Below are positions 34,515 through 47,961 of a stretch of DNA of 64,000 nt, one piece after another. This DNA comes from Prosapia bicincta. Lineage: Eukaryota; Arthropoda; Insecta; Hemiptera; Cercopidae. The notes below the pieces were generated by a model that had not been told where the DNA came from, did not search any database, and was given only the letters and a program-made list of their open reading frames with translations. The stretch covers positions 97,686,350-97,750,349 of the forward strand of contig JBAIZL010000001.1 in the NCBI GenBank assembly GCA_036971475.1, in the 5' to 3' direction. Both the position numbers and the translations under genes were made by a program. Within the stretch, counting starts at the first letter, position 1, and every line of letters starts with the position of its first letter.

Positions 34515-35860
34515 AATTTATGTTTTTTTATAAACAAATTAATATCCTATACTGCAAATGCTCTGTGGGAATAATTCGTGATATTTGGTCAAGCCTATTT
34601 TTTATTAAATTAGACTATGTTTGCAATTTACAACCAGACAGTTTGAACCATTGCTAAACAAAATAATTGTACTACGTACTAATTTACAGTGGCAGCTGGT
34701 GCCTAAAACCTATGGGGATTGTAGATCGTAAAGAGTTAGTTTCTTTTAAGCCAAAGAAATCGTAAACAACTTAAAGGGCTGTTATAGGAGAAATAGATAG
34801 ATAATCCTTAATGCATTGTGATTTATTCTATTGAAAGAAATATATTGGAATTTTTTATTATTATATTTTTACTTATTTAAGACACCGACTCTTAAGTCAT
34901 GGGTTTATTTACTAACAAAACAATCTCGATTCATTCTTAACTGTAAATGTCAACAAACTTGGAGCGAAAAGGAGATGCTTCTCTTCGGACGAAGCCGATC
35001 TTAACCAAATACTCCCGAGGTTGCAGGCAGCCTACAACCTAAAGAGCCTTACGTCGCTGCCTAGCTGTCTGGACCTTCCAATGTGTTTTCTCCATTATGA
35101 ATGACGTCACTAGGTGTTGCAGGTTTCTCTGCAACCAGGCCGAACGAAACTGTCTGCGACTGAACGAACGGTCATACAGTCGCTACGGTTCAGATGTTTT
35201 TATTATTATTTATAAAGATGAATTATGTTATAAGAAAAATAATCACTCGTAACAATGTAGATGGTTCTTACATATTAGATACCTTCATTTATTTTTTTGC
35301 TATTGATCTCTGCTTTGGAGGTTGTGCACCCCTGTAACTTGCCCACGAGCTACGACTGCTAGTTTATCACATACACTTTAATGTACTTCTTCAAAAATTT
35401 GTTTTATGTATTTGGTACATTTCCTAGATGCACTTCGACAGTTTATTATTTACAGTGGTAAATAAGTTACAAATAAGTACAAAATATGTACTAAATGTAC
35501 CGTTATGTTTAAACGCAGTAAAATTACATGTTAACCTATAAAGAGTTTCAGTTAGTTAATAGATGTAATAACTTTATAGTTTGAGTTATTTAATTATAAG
35601 TTCGTTAGATAGTAATTTTACTAGGTTCGCAGATAAAATATTTACTACAAAACATTTAACTGAATGTGTGTGATGTCTAACTTAAAACTAATTAAGAGAA
35701 TGCCTTATTAAATTTTGTTATAGACAAATAAAAGCATTTTTTTAAATTTATTTAAAGTTAATTTCATTTGGTTCCCAAAGAGTGTATTTGTATAATTGAA
35801 TAACTTTTTTGTGGTAAATTAATACAATTTTTGAACACGTAATATAGAAACTGAATTTTT
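34515..35860. other. AT-rich DNA with GC-richer patch
   Basis: A patch at 34.96-35.19 kb is richer in G+C but has no supported coding or RNA assignment. Confidence 0.4.
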
Positions 35861-35865
35861 TTCTA

Positions 35866-35950
35866 AACAATTCCTACTGAGGTCGATCAAGGAAACTTTT
35901 ATTTTAGTTACTTTTTATTTTATAATTTCAGTTAATATAAATATGTATAT
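35866..35950 (+). repeat. Partial copy of the SINE-tail-associated repeat
   Basis: 'aattcctactgaggtcgat' and the following 'ttttattttagttactttt' match the start of the repeat at 37204-37280. The rest of that repeat is not clearly present. Confidence 0.55.
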
Positions 35951-36164
35951 AAGCGAATATTCTTGCAATTTTCCATTATTATCTTTTATACAATATACTT
36001 TTACAATATATTTTTGTTTGTTACTATTTATTTGCTTTCTTTATTCCTTTCTAATTTAAGAAGCTGATTGTGATCTATAACTTCTCATTCTACCCACCTC
36101 TTGCAATGCTTCACTATTGCAAAGAACCTTTTCCTTATAGTTTCATATAGTACATTTTTCTCTT

Positions 36165-36395
36165 AGCATGGGAAAGTTAGCTCAGTGCTAAAGGTGCTGG
36201 TTTTCAAACATGTAGATCCACAGTTCGAATTCGACCGGCATATCAAATTTCTAAATTTAAATTAATGAATAAATATCTGAAAAACTGTATTTACATCAAA
36301 TGTCATCCAGTATAGGTTTAAAATAATTTATTTGAACTTGATTGGATGAATGTAAACGTATTTTAATAACGATTTAAAATGTGTTCAAGATATAC
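36165..36395 (+). mobile_element. tRNA-derived SINE, copy S3
   Basis: Plus strand. A-box-like GTTAGCTCAGTGCT at 36176-36189 and B-box-like AGTTCGAATTC at 36222-36232 are followed by the same tail as the copies at 26.2 and 27.1 kb ('gaataaatatctgaaaaac', 'gatttaaaatgtgttcaag'). Best preserved head of the family in this window. Confidence 0.85.
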
Positions 36396-36399
36396 ACCA

Positions 36400-37195
36400 T
36401 TAGAGTGTGAGCTAATAAAAGGAATTTAATATTATAAAGAGATCCCAATAAGACAAAGCTTAGTGTAATAGTATTTTTCTGTTGTTGTAACATAAGATTA
36501 TCGTGTTCTAGGTTAAAACGAAAATTGCAAAAAATTGCAGTTTACAATTATGTTTTAACTGTAAAGCTTTTAAATATGTATTTCTATATTTTCGTATATA
36601 ATATGAACATTTTACGTGTATAATTTTTTTCTTATAGAATATGTATTAATTCTATATTTTGCTTTTATTAGAATGAAGGACAATGCTTTCTAGATGGAGA
36701 ACGTAGACGAAAACAAAACTAACAAAGAGAAACATTAAAAAGTCGTGAAAGAGAGAACGCATATGTGTGCGTGTGTGCGTGTGTGTGAGTGAGTGTTAAT
36801 AAGCGCGTGTTACCTCCAACACGTCCAACTTGGCAACCTTGTCCTGTTTGCAGATTAGTTACAAATTTATCCCTTACGGTAAATAACGAAATATTTTAAT
36901 TAAATCCTTGATGGTAGTAGTAGATATTCACTTCTCTGACCCAACCTGTGATTATACTAACCTTACCATCAATCCTCTTTGATGTTTCTAACTAGGCCAG
37001 ATTCGAAACCTTGTTTTCAGTCTGAAATTGGTTCAGAGTCGTCGGTTTGATAAAGAAACAAAAGAAATAATAAGGTGACTTGTGTTTGCATACGTGTACA
37101 CACCAAAACATTTCTCTATATTTTTTTTAAATATTAAGAACCATATTATTTAATAACAGTTATAAAGAATATGAATAATAAATAATAATAGAAAC
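36400..37195. other. AT-rich DNA, no gene seen
   Basis: A short GT-rich stretch occurs near 36760-36790. No coding signal. Confidence 0.45.
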
Positions 37196-37199
37196 AAAA

Positions 37200-37620
37200 A
37201 ACTCAATTCCTACTTAAGTCAATAAAGGGAAAATTTATTTTTAGTTAGTTTTTATTAAACAATTACAATTAAGTAAATCCAATAAAGTAACATAACATAT
37301 GCGTTAAAACAGCTGTTCTATCTCATCACCTATATCATAAAATCAGCTGTTTTATGAAATCGTATGTTATTACTTATTTTAAGCCAAATAGGACGAAATA
37401 ACTATATTGCATACCTTGCACCTCTTGTGACAAGAGTTTTCCCATACAAAGCTAACTAATTCATTAAATTTAATTATTGAATTGTTATTTGAAAAAAATA
37501 TAGATTAACATCAATTATTGTCATCCAGTACAAGTTTATAAAAATGTATTTCAACTTGAGCGAATGAATAAAAAGTGTTTTATTAACGATTGAAAATTTG
37601 TACAAGATAGACTTAGGGAG
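37200..37620 (+). mobile_element. SINE-like repeat with non-tRNA head and shared tail (S4)
   Basis: A ~260-bp head (37200-37460) is followed by the tail seen in the tRNA-headed SINEs (37480-37612: 'catccagtacaag', 'gaatgaataaaaagtg', 'ttgtacaagata'). The whole arrangement recurs inverted at 52587-52960, where 'cccatttggctaaaaataag' pairs with 'cttattttaagccaaatag' here. No A/B boxes were recognised in this head. It may be the 3' part of a longer element whose tail the tRNA-SINEs share. Confidence 0.7.
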
Positions 37621-37624
37621 GGTG

Positions 37625-38345
37625 CGAACTAATAATAGAAAAACTTGTAAAACGCGTTGAAAATCAGTAATAAAATTCGAATGGTGTTTTAGTCCTCCAT
37701 CGAGTAGCTTTCTATTGGCGATACAAACAGCACCGTCTGACCTACAGCTGGCGACTTTAATCACGAAAACAGATAAAGAACGAATGAAAAATAACGGCAA
37801 TCAATCATAAAACCCTAAAAATGAGTCAGTAAAAATCAAAACAATTTGCTTAAAAGCTTAGCCTAATTTACCTGTTTTAAACTAGTTCAGTCGCTGTTAA
37901 TTATCAAACATTTGACGGAAATATAAATACGCATTTCTTGTTCAACAGAAATGTTTAAAAGTATTTAATTAGCCTTAATAAATGATTCCATACACGGGCT
38001 GTATTACCCACGTCGTGGCTGCTTTCTCCACTGTGGAATTCAAGGATATCTCGTAGAAGGTTTTGAAATCCTTTCTGCTCGAGTGTCGATGGTCTTGCGT
38101 TAATTTATTTACAACTCCAAACTTAGCTTAACCTGGAGGCAATCCTGAGTGTTTGCGTACACTACTGAACTGATTTCTCTCGCATATCCTTCTGAAGAAC
38201 AGGTGGATATTGTATTTGCATAAAACAACTCCGGCCTGTTAGACAAACTTTGCAAAGCCAATAATTATGTAAACACTACTAACTTAATTTATTAGTGACT
38301 TGTCAAGAATGTTGTTTGTGAATTACGAGAGATTATACACATGTA
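37625..38345. other. AT-rich DNA, no gene recognised
   Basis: The 108-codon minus frame (37474-37800) overlaps the SINE tail and is not credible as a gene. Confidence 0.4.
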
Positions 38346-38349
38346 GAAA

Positions 38350-38795
38350 ACCTTTAACCTCCCTCTCTTTCGCTCTCTTTCTCTCTCTACATCTTTTTTC
38401 TCTCACTTTTTTCCACTTTTCCTTCTTCTCTCTCTTTCTTTCCCTCTGTCTGTCTCTTTCCCTCCGTTTTTTTCAAATTCTTTCTTCCTCTTTCTTTCTC
38501 AAGTAATCTTCCTCTTTTACTCCTTTTCCTATTTCAACATTCTCTCTCTTCCTCTCGCTCACTTTCTGTCTATTTCTCACTTCATATTCCTTCCTTGATC
38601 TTCTCCTGTAACCCTCTCCCTTTTTTCTTGTTACTTCTCTTTATTATCCTCCCCAACTCTCTCTCCCACTTCCTCTTTTTCTCACTCTCTCTTTCCACCT
38701 ATCCCTCTTTCTTTCTACCACCTTTCCTTTCTGTTCCTTTTGTTTTACCTTCCATCTTTCCTCGTACACTCTCTTTCTTAACTCTAAATTGTTGT
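38350..38795. repeat. Polypyrimidine (CT-rich) tract
   Basis: About 440 bp in which the plus strand is very largely C and T, built from irregular tctctt/ctttcc words. Ser/Phe/Leu-rich frames across it are compositional artefacts. Confidence 0.93.
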
Positions 38796-38799
38796 CGTC

Positions 38800-40510
38800 T
38801 GGTCGTTTGTTTTATTAGATTTACCTTAAAATAATTGATACATTTAGTACAAGTTATAATGTACCATTCAACATAGTTCAAACCACCTAATATTTTTACT
38901 AACGCCTACAAATATGTATATTAAGTATAATTTAAGTAAATTTGTTAAATTTACCTCCTAAACTTTAATAGTTCTCGATAAAAGTAACAAAAAGGATCCT
39001 TAAAGAAACTAGCAAAACAAGTAAGTTATTATTTGTCTGTCGAGCTACTAATTTGTCTAAACATTAATATCTTATGACCATTAAACCTCTTTTCAACATA
39101 GCTTACTATTACTATCAGTCTATAAATTACTTTGGCTAATATTATATATAATAGTTAATCTCAATGTATGGTTTACAACTTTGAAACAACCTAATGAAAC
39201 AAAACGAACAATTCGGTCTAATAACTTTCCCAGCCCATAACTCCTCCCCTCGGCTAACTTGACTTAATCAATGTGTTACAATACCGTTTAAGCCAACAAT
39301 AATTTTACTCTCAAGTTAATTTAGCCAGGTGGCGAAGGCAGTATAAATAGCTTGTGTACGTGTTAAAACGATTATCTTATGCATAAATATTATGTTGGTA
39401 AATATTATGAAAGTAGTCGTCGAGTAGTATAGGACAGCTGGCTGGGACAAGGTTACAGTTCAAACCGTCGTAACTGTAAACTCGGTTACAAAATCTACTT
39501 TAAAACTAAAAACAGATGAAAATTTACTTTTCGAACCAGTTAATAACATATCAAAGGCAATTTAGTTACACATATTGTGAAATATGTATTTTAAACGCAA
39601 ACACGTTTTGCATAAAACTAAAACCACCTTTGCAAAATCCAAAAGAGAATTAGACACCTCTCGACACCCCAGTAAGCGGACAGTGTCACGAGACCAGATC
39701 AATATGACCCATCCTCGGTCCTATCTTATCCCAACTACTCTTCCTTATCGTAATTAGAGTAGGTCTACACTACCGTACTTTGCAAACGTGACTTAATAAT
39801 CTCTACGCCTCTCTTATCTCTACAAGGGATTTTCCCCTACATTAGTCCTGCCTATGTTTATATAATTTCCTAATCCTCACAGGTGATGACAGTCGTACTG
39901 GCTGATCACTTGAAAGAAAAATAAATCGAAAGACAATTTCACTGCCTTATCGACTTTTTGATATTATCATTATTTGTTCAATGTGTTTTTTTTAATACTC
40001 CAAGGTGAAGTTGACATTAAAGAAACTAAACAAATTACAATAAATAAAATCCGAAAATATAAAACCTCCTAAATAATTGTAATTCTGAATTTGAAAAAAA
40101 ATTCTATTTCTATTTAATTTAAATATAAAAAAGTACAGTTGTGTTGAAGTTACTCCTTTAAAAATTTTTATTTTGAATTAATTTAACTATTAACTGAAAT
40201 TTAACTGGATAAAAACTTTAGAACGATAAAACACACTGGCACTAAGAGATGTACCTGAATTCTTGTAAATAAATTAATTTGGAATAATTTACAGAAAATA
40301 TTGACAAAACTTTGATAACTTTTTTTATCAAGTGTATTTTATGTGCCCAAAATTGTAGAACTTACAATGTATAGCTTATACGTATAATAATTGTTTTACC
40401 CTCAGTACCGGGTACGTGTGAGATAGTTTCGGAATCGATTTTTAGTCAAATTTACTTTATCCAAAGCCTTGCATTGATTTTTCGATCGCCTCTCAATAGC
40501 AATAAGGCAA
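38800..40510. other. AT-rich DNA, no gene seen
   Basis: No coding frame of note; slightly less AT-rich near 39.64-39.87 kb. Confidence 0.45.
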
Positions 40511-40513
40511 GGT

Positions 40514-41757
40514 ATCAGCAAGAGGAAGTTATATCTGCAGAAGCTACAACATCCAACGTTCCATCATGACACAGGAAGGGTGTAGATGCCATCCCCTGAT
40601 AGCCCAATGCAATGCTCTGCAGGTAGCGTTACACCAGGGCATCAGCAAGAACAAAGCAGATTTCCATAAGCTAAATCCTCCAACCTTCTAACATGACACA
40701 GGAAGGGCGTAGATGCCATCCGCTGATAGATCAATGCAATGCTCTGCAGGTAGCGATACACCAGGGCATCAGCAAAAACAAGGCGTATTTTAAGAAGCTA
40801 AATCATCCAACCTTCCATCATAACACAGGAAGGAAGTAGATGCCATCCCCTGATAGCCCGATGTAATACTCTGCGGATAGCTGTACACCAGGGTATCATC
40901 AAGAGCAAGGTAGATCTGCAGAAGGTAAACCATCCAACCTTCCATCATGACACAGGAAGGAAGTAGATGCCATCCCCTGATAACCCGATGTAATACTCTG
41001 CGGATAGCTATACACCAGTGTATCATCAAGAGCAAGGTAGGTCTGCAGAAGGTAAACCATCCAACCTTCCATCACGACACAGGAAGGAAGTAGATGCCAT
41101 CCCCTGATAACCCGATGTAATACTCTGCGGATAGCTATACACCAGTGTATCATCAAGAGCAAGGTAGGTCTGCAGAAGGTAAACCATCCAACCTTCCATC
41201 ATGACACAGGAAGGAAGTAGATGCCATCCCCTGATAACCCGATGTAATACTCTGCGGATAGCTATACACCAGTGTATCATCAAGAGCAACGTAGGTCTGC
41301 AGAAGGTAAACCATCCAACCTTCCATCATGACACAGGAAGGACGTAGATGCCATCCCCTTTTAGCCCAATACAATGCTCTGCGGGTAGCGACACACCAGG
41401 GTATCAGGAAGAGCAAGACTGATCTCCAAAAGCTAAACCATCCAACCTTCCATCATGACACAGGAAGAAAGTAGAGGCCATCTCCTGATAACCCAATGTA
41501 AAACTCTGCGGATAGTAATACACCAGGATAAGCAAGAGCAAGTTAGATCTGCAGAAGGTAAACCATCTAACCATACATCATGACACAGGAAGGGCGTAGA
41601 TGCCATCCCCTATTAGCCCAATGCAATGCTCTTCAGGTAGCGATACACCAGGGTATCAGCAAGAGCAAGGCAGATCTGCAAAAGCTGAACCATCCAACCA
41701 TCCATCATGACACAGGGAATACGTAGATGTCAACCCATGACAGCCCAATGCAATGCT
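40514..41757. repeat. 127-bp minisatellite, about 10 units
   Basis: Landmarks 'atcagcaag', 'catccaaccttccatcatg' and 'acacaggaagg' recur every 127 bp from 40514. Units between about 40895 and 41276 are nearly identical; outer units are more diverged, the usual pattern of homogenisation in the middle. Because 127 is not a multiple of three, similar minus-strand frames of 81-87 codons appear at 40790, 40899, 41026 and 41153, each reading the same repeat in two phases. They are not genes. Confidence 0.95.
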
Positions 41758-41759
41758 GG

Positions 41760-44270
41760 TAGTCGTGTCCGGTTGCGAGTTGAAATCTTAAAAGCCCCAA
41801 CCACTTTCGATGTTCCTGAAAACTGGACTTTTAGAGAATAGCTTTTTCACCCTTATTTTGTTGAAATTCTCCTCCCTCCTAACGTATTTTATGTTGTCGT
41901 AATTATATTAGTAACAAAACTATGACAAAACAATGACAGAAGTATTAAGCTGCCTCCTGTATCTTGGAGCTGCCTTAGTCTTTGTGCTTGTATTTATGGG
42001 TATCTTCGTAGCTAATGAGTGGGCATATTTAGGTGAATTTAGAGACCCTTTCAATAAAGATGAGATATGGCATAAGTAAACATTCTGCTGACTGGAAGTA
42101 ATCATTCACATTTTAGACCGACTAGCAAAATTGTATGCACCACTATATCTTCGAAGATTTAGATCTCGTCCTCTGAGGTCCGACTCGAGGTGGGAGGAAT
42201 GCGGTGGGCTCTACCCGCCAAGCCGTGTGGCGACAACTACAGCCTTAGTAACATCGCCTCAATACTGACAACTACTTTAAAGAGACAAATATTTAGCGAA
42301 ATATGCAGTAGAATTGAGACAAACAGAAAAAGAAGACAAAAGCGTACCTACGTATTAGCGATCTATATCCGTCACATGCCTTCTCAATCGGACAATATGT
42401 TCACAAATCAGCGTTAAAAAACTGGCAACCCTGTCCCCCCCCACAACTTCCTTATTGTTTGTCCAGTCACCATTGGCCAACTGTGTTGCGAGACTAATAC
42501 CAAAGTCTTATAAAGGAAGTCAGGATAGCATGCAGTTTCTTCCGAAAGCTTTAAGCCGTTACTAAGCAGAGGATTTCTTTAAAGGAATCAACCACTCAAG
42601 TTGTGATCGTTATATATTTGCTCTCTGCTTTTTCCATATTACTGTTGTAGCCTATCCATAGATGGTGGTGGTCTCTCTAGGAGTACATTGGAAAGTTGAA
42701 GCAGATTTTTCTTTTATGGTCGGGATGACCATTCAACAATCTATTACAAATATGATGTGCTACTAAATTTCTGCTCGAAAAGAGTTTCCAAGCAAACGAT
42801 GAATTCTAAAAAGATAAGTTAAACAACTGTCACCATACTTTTACAAACACATTTTTCTAGATAAGATATGTTTGGCACAAATAGTAATCAGCAAAAAGCT
42901 TGTCGGACTTAGCGAATAAAGCTAGCAAGTAATTAATCCTTCACAAAATATTATTAACTCAACTTTCTTGGCAATATTTATGGTCCATAAGAGTAAGAAA
43001 TACTTCACGAACTAGTTCTAACCTCAAATAATATTGTCGATGTGTTTGAGCTACTGCGTTATAATCTCCTACGTGACAGCCATACTAAGGGCTACGCCAT
43101 AGACATTGGCTAGTGCAATGAATCATTCCCTGTCGGACAAGTCGGCTTTTAAACGATACTATTTATATGCTAATAAAAATTGAGTAATATTTAACTATGA
43201 ACAACTCCTGCACGCGCTACAACATATGGTATTAAGTAAGAAAGTGAAACAACTGCAAAATGTAGTTTGGAAATTTTAAAACGGTAAAAACATTGTGTTA
43301 AATAAACAGTTGATATAGGTGCTGCGATAAAGAGAAAAACGTAGAGAATTGACGTATCTTCAGTTCTTAAGTTAGATATAAGCCACTATTTTAGAATAAG
43401 CCTTAGTGAAATTATAATGTCGCACATAAGCACCGTTTAACTCCGATATATTTTTTATCAACCTTAAAAACATTTCTGTAGTAAAACAGCCATAAATATA
43501 CTTGTGTAGTAACTCTTTAAAATGAACAAAAAGCTTCAATTATGTTTTTGATACCTCTGAATATGGATACCCTGCAAATGAAATGTACATGAGATTAATA
43601 AAATATTATTGTGGTTAGAGAGTGTTAGTGGGTTATTTATTATAAATATGATCTAGTAAAACAAAAATTGTATAAGAAGTTATGATTATAAATATGCGGA
43701 AATAAAACTCATCTTTACTGTGCGATGTTTAAATTAAAGGTAGACAGTCTTACCTCTCTTAACTCAGGGAGTTACCCCCTTTCAGAGAGTGAGGGTAGCT
43801 CTGAAAATAAGAGGTGGTTACTGTTGCCTCTTAGGTGTCACAACTTAATCGTTGAGCATCAGACAAAAAGGACAGTCTTAAGTTCGGCTCCCCCACGTCA
43901 TCACTCTTACTCCCTGGCTAGCAACTCCCGAGCCATTATAAAATTCGAAAGAGAATGAGAAGTGCATTCATTTCACTCTTCATTCAGTTTCTCGTATTTG
44001 TATTATAATAATACAAAATTTCATTTATTTTTTAAACTATTCTTCTCGGGTATGGATTACCTCTCATACGGCCCGAATGTGACTATCTGACATCCTTCCC
44101 AGAGGAGATTGTTTACTGCTTTACTTTAAACAGGTACACCATGATGTTAAATAGGAGAGTATGTGATGTGGATAAGAGATTTGGGGATTAGATATGGGTG
44201 TGGTATTGGTGGTTTAGATGTGAGTGTAAGGATGTGTGGGGGAGTATATGGGTGACTGTGCGCGCGGACG
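41760..44270. other. No gene recognised
   Basis: Small frames at 41920-42105, 42190-42417 and 43725-43958 lie in somewhat less AT-rich DNA but show no domain I recognise. A decayed mobile element is possible around 42.15-42.55 kb and 43.74-43.95 kb. Confidence 0.35.
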
Positions 44271-44274
44271 CGTT

Positions 44275-44280
<6 letters not shown>

Positions 44281-44332
<52 letters not shown>
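44281..44332. repeat. (TA)n-(TG)n microsatellite
   Basis: TA units followed by TG units, then a G-rich stretch with GAG words. Confidence 0.95.
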
Positions 44333-44335
<3 letters not shown>

Positions 44336-44339
44336 GAGG

Positions 44340-46503
44340 GAGATAGAGAGTTTGTGTAAGTTTCGGGGAGATGTTGGGGGAAAAAAACCTCATAAAAGTT
44401 CTGGTGTAAGCATACTGTAAAACTCTTTAGATCTCAAAATTCAAGATCTGTTTTTTTTGCCCCCCTAAATAAATAGGTCGTACTACGTTTAAATTCTATT
44501 TGCCTGATTTATTTCAAAACATAAGAGTAGCGTACTAAATTCATAAATATTTATTTTTCGTCCTGTTTTATCTAACTTTTTGAAATTACCACAAAAAATA
44601 AAAAATGAATTTAAAGTAAAAACATATTACCATCTACAGTGCTTGTTAGAATAAAAAACGTACTCAATATTTTTCTCAATAAAATATGTATCCAAGAAAG
44701 CACCGACCAGCCCTCTCTGTGGTAATTTATTTTTTTTTTTTAGTTTAGAAAAAGTGTTTAGTAAAAATGTTTTAAAATCTGTTAAAAATGGCAAAACACA
44801 ATTACACGAAATGTTGTTAAACTACGTTTTATTGCATATACTCGTACTTTGAAGAAAATAAACTGGTTTTCGAAAGCAAACAGTAGTTTACCGTTGTTAT
44901 TCACCGTTCCGCCGGGTTTCAATAAATCCCGATGCTACATAATCCGTGTCACTCAGCCACGTTACATAACTCGGTAAAAGTTCCATCTCAATCGTGTAAG
45001 TGAAGGAATTGTATACAAACATTTCCTCTTTATTATCGATAAATTCTGCAAATCCCTGCGTCACGATCGGTAAATAACGAAATCATTTTTGTTATGGGCA
45101 CCGTTGCGTAACAAACGACCAATAAAATTACCGCCGCCGCTACCAGATGGCGGTAGCGATTTACCACCTAAATAAGGAAATCTAGGATTCTGTCGGTAGT
45201 AAATTTTCTGACAAACCATCCAATTCAACGCACGGACAAAGTGGCAGCTTAATTGCTTGTCTATTGGTGTATTATAAAGTGGCTGATTTTGTCGGTTGTA
45301 GAAAGGCGATTACGGCGGTCATGGACTGGCCTGCACACAGCAATGGTGTCTATATACAGACAATAAGTACACGAAAGAATTTTAACTGAATGCCAATAAT
45401 AAAAGTTGATAGAAGAAAACTTAACGTCCCCGGTTATATGAAACCTTTTTGTAAACATTAACAAAATACAAGTAAACCTTTTTCCTTATATTCAAACCAT
45501 TTTACTATTTTCCGAAAAATTTAAAAGTAAAACTCCAAAAGCGACTGATTAAAAAGCTAAAAACTTGCACTAGTTGTTTGGAAACCTGAAAAGAGTTATT
45601 ATCAGCTTCTATATTGCAGCTACATCATTATTTGGGCTTAGCTTAGATTAATTCTTCCAAGACTGCCATTCAAACAACCATGATAGTACGTATTAAAATG
45701 TATACCAGGTCCCCATGGAAAGATGTGATTTTAGTATATCTAATGACCAGTATTCTTATCATAGTTTCTTATTAGAAGAATTCGGTTTTCTTCAATAGAT
45801 AAATAACAGCTACTTGAATTATCGAACAGGTTTAAACTGATCTTTAGGTATATGGCATAAACTTTTGGAATAAAATTAGAGTCAAACATAAGATAAATTA
45901 AATATCCCTGATCATACGTTTAAAGTAAATTTGATAGTAAATTTAGCTTAGCTAAAGCCTGATTTGAAGATCGATTTAGTTGAACTGAAAAAACCCCCGT
46001 ATCCTCTATTGGTCCATCTATTTTTTCCTTAACTTTTATTATATTATAAATATCAATTGTATTGTATTGTATTTAGAACTTGAAAATCAACTATATAAAA
46101 TATATTTTAATGATTTTGTCTATGTTAATTGTAACAAATATCAATTTTTCATTGACCTCAACTCCATTATGTATTTAAAACCTTTATGTGTATTCAATTT
46201 TTTAAACAGTAAATATTGTTTTAAAAATATTTTGCCGTATTTAAACCGGCTAACTTCGGTGAAAATTTTTAAACAATAAATACATTTTGTTTACAAAATC
46301 ATTTGGAACTATTATTTGTAAGATTATGCTACATAGCGGCAAATATAACTGGCTTCCTTGAGAAAATATTGTTTTAATACATCTATTTCTCAATTTAAAA
46401 TTGTGGGATTCAAAGAAAACTTATAAAAATCTAATTTAAAACTTAAAAAATTCACATCACTATCAATAATTATAAATAAAGACGCTATAAATACACAAAT
46501 ATG

Positions 46504-46505
<2 letters not shown>
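44340..46505. other. AT-rich DNA, no gene seen
   Basis: A small CpG-containing patch at 45.12-45.17 kb includes a short inverted repeat (GCTACC/GGTAGC). No supported gene. Confidence 0.4.

Positions 46506-46508
<3 letters not shown>

Positions 46509-46541
<33 letters not shown>
46509..46541. repeat. (TA)n microsatellite
   Basis: Pure TA run. Confidence 0.95.
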
Positions 46542-46545
<4 letters not shown>

Positions 46546-46754
46546 CTAAAAAGGTTGAAATTTAATCCATACAATGTTCTCAACTTTTCGCCAACCCACA
46601 TTGTCAACATTATTAAGAACTTGCTACCAAGTTAAGCGACAACTCAACACTCAGCCAGAATCTCCCTTGAAATGGTAATACGTTATCGATAATGTCGGTG
46701 ATGATTGTAGAAACAATTATATATTTATAGTTATGAATAACTATTAAATACATA

Positions 46755-46761
<7 letters not shown>

Positions 46762-46801
<40 letters not shown>
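46762..46801. repeat. (TA)n microsatellite
   Basis: Pure TA run. Confidence 0.95.
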
Positions 46802-46805
<4 letters not shown>

Positions 46806-46809
46806 GAAA

Positions 46810-47625
46810 ACCATAATTTGTAAATAAACTCATAACTATTCTTAAAAATTCAGCCCGAACAACGCTTTTCAAGAACAACGAATATAGACAAATGCTTGTT
46901 TCTTTAGAAATATGACTAAAATATTGGTTTATTTTGTAACAAAATTTATTTTTTTTTTACAATAAGTTAAGAACCGTCGCCCAAAAGCAGCTAGCAAAAG
47001 TTGAATATCTCTTACTTTGGAGCACCGATATTGCACTCCTCGATATTGGGGTTAGCATTCTTTCAAACTGATAATCTCGTATGGGCTCGCCACGACCAAA
47101 GGGCTAACACCTCACCTAACTTAAGTCAGTACACTACACTATTGCCGTTTACTTATCGATTTGATATTTCCATGCTAACAACTATAGGTACCTCGTTCCC
47201 CACCTGGTCAGGTCAAACCTCGAGGAAATAACACGGCGAGGTTAAACAGTTTTGCAGCTTATTGATTATATCTCTACTCTTTGCGAGAAAGGGTTATGAC
47301 CGACCTAAACTAGACTAAACTGTTAAACAGAACTGTTCATTCGATTTAATGAAAGTTGTAAAAACAATTTAGATCTTAAATATACATAAATGCATAAAAT
47401 ATGTAAAAAGTAAGATATGAGCAGTTTTTATTTTTTTTTATTTTACCCACTTCATCACGTAATATAAGCAGAGTACGTTCTTCATCGGCTTTAACTTCAC
47501 TACATTACTCATGGAATTATCATGTGCGTTGTCGAGAAAGTAGATCCACCATTAATCAATACCTTGAATCAAACTCTTTGAAGTCCATAAACCCTAATAA
47601 TGAAGAATACATCCCGTGTGTGTGT
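46810..47625. other. No gene recognised
   Basis: A 76-codon plus frame at 47001-47231 in less AT-rich DNA has no recognisable domain. Confidence 0.35.
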
Positions 47626-47629
47626 ATAT

Positions 47630-47718
47630 ATATGATGAATAGTTATTATCTGGGGTACATCCGTTCATTCTGCACTGCATAAAATCGCAGTTCCGACGTT
47701 TCGCTAGAACCTCATCTA

Positions 47719-47722
<4 letters not shown>
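47630..47722 (-). repeat. Hammerhead-like inverted-end repeat, family B copy 3 (partial)
   Basis: Minus-oriented partial copy. 'gatgaatagttattatctgg' forms its outer end, and 'gcagttccgacgtttcgc' to 'ctcatctagc' is the ribozyme-like core on the minus strand. It is cut off by (TA)n and, as at 27.6 kb, is followed on the right by a family A ribozyme element. Confidence 0.5.

Positions 47723-47778
<56 letters not shown>
47723..47778. repeat. (TA)n microsatellite
   Basis: TA run filling the gap between a family B repeat and the palindromic ribozyme element. Confidence 0.97.
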
Positions 47779-47783
<5 letters not shown>

Positions 47784-47824
47784 AAAGTCTAAATACAAAT
47801 ACAAGAATTATAATTGAATTTACA

Positions 47825-47869
47825 ATTCAAAGCTTTTCGTTGGCTAACAGTACCAACATCATCAGGAAT
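47825..47869 (-). ncRNA. Hammerhead ribozyme motif (left arm)
   Basis: Minus strand: AUUC/GAAU helix I, CUGAUGA (complement of 47859-47865), an extra U, helix II GUUGG/CCAAC with loop UACUGUUAG, GAAA, and AA-GC-UU helix III. The predicted cleavage base is the U complementary to 47829. Confidence 0.77.
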
Positions 47870-47961
47870 ATTAAACAATTATTTATTATATTATATAAAA
47901 TATATTATATTATATATTATATATTAATTATATTATTTATAATATTTATCAATTGTTTAAT

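Noticed and set aside
38300..38881. Ser/Phe/Leu-rich frames that resemble membrane peptides
   Set aside because: Composition of a polypyrimidine tract.
40790..41416. Four similar minus-strand frames looking like a small gene family
   Set aside because: They repeat every 127 bp and encode the same minisatellite in two phases; no start context, domain or codon bias.
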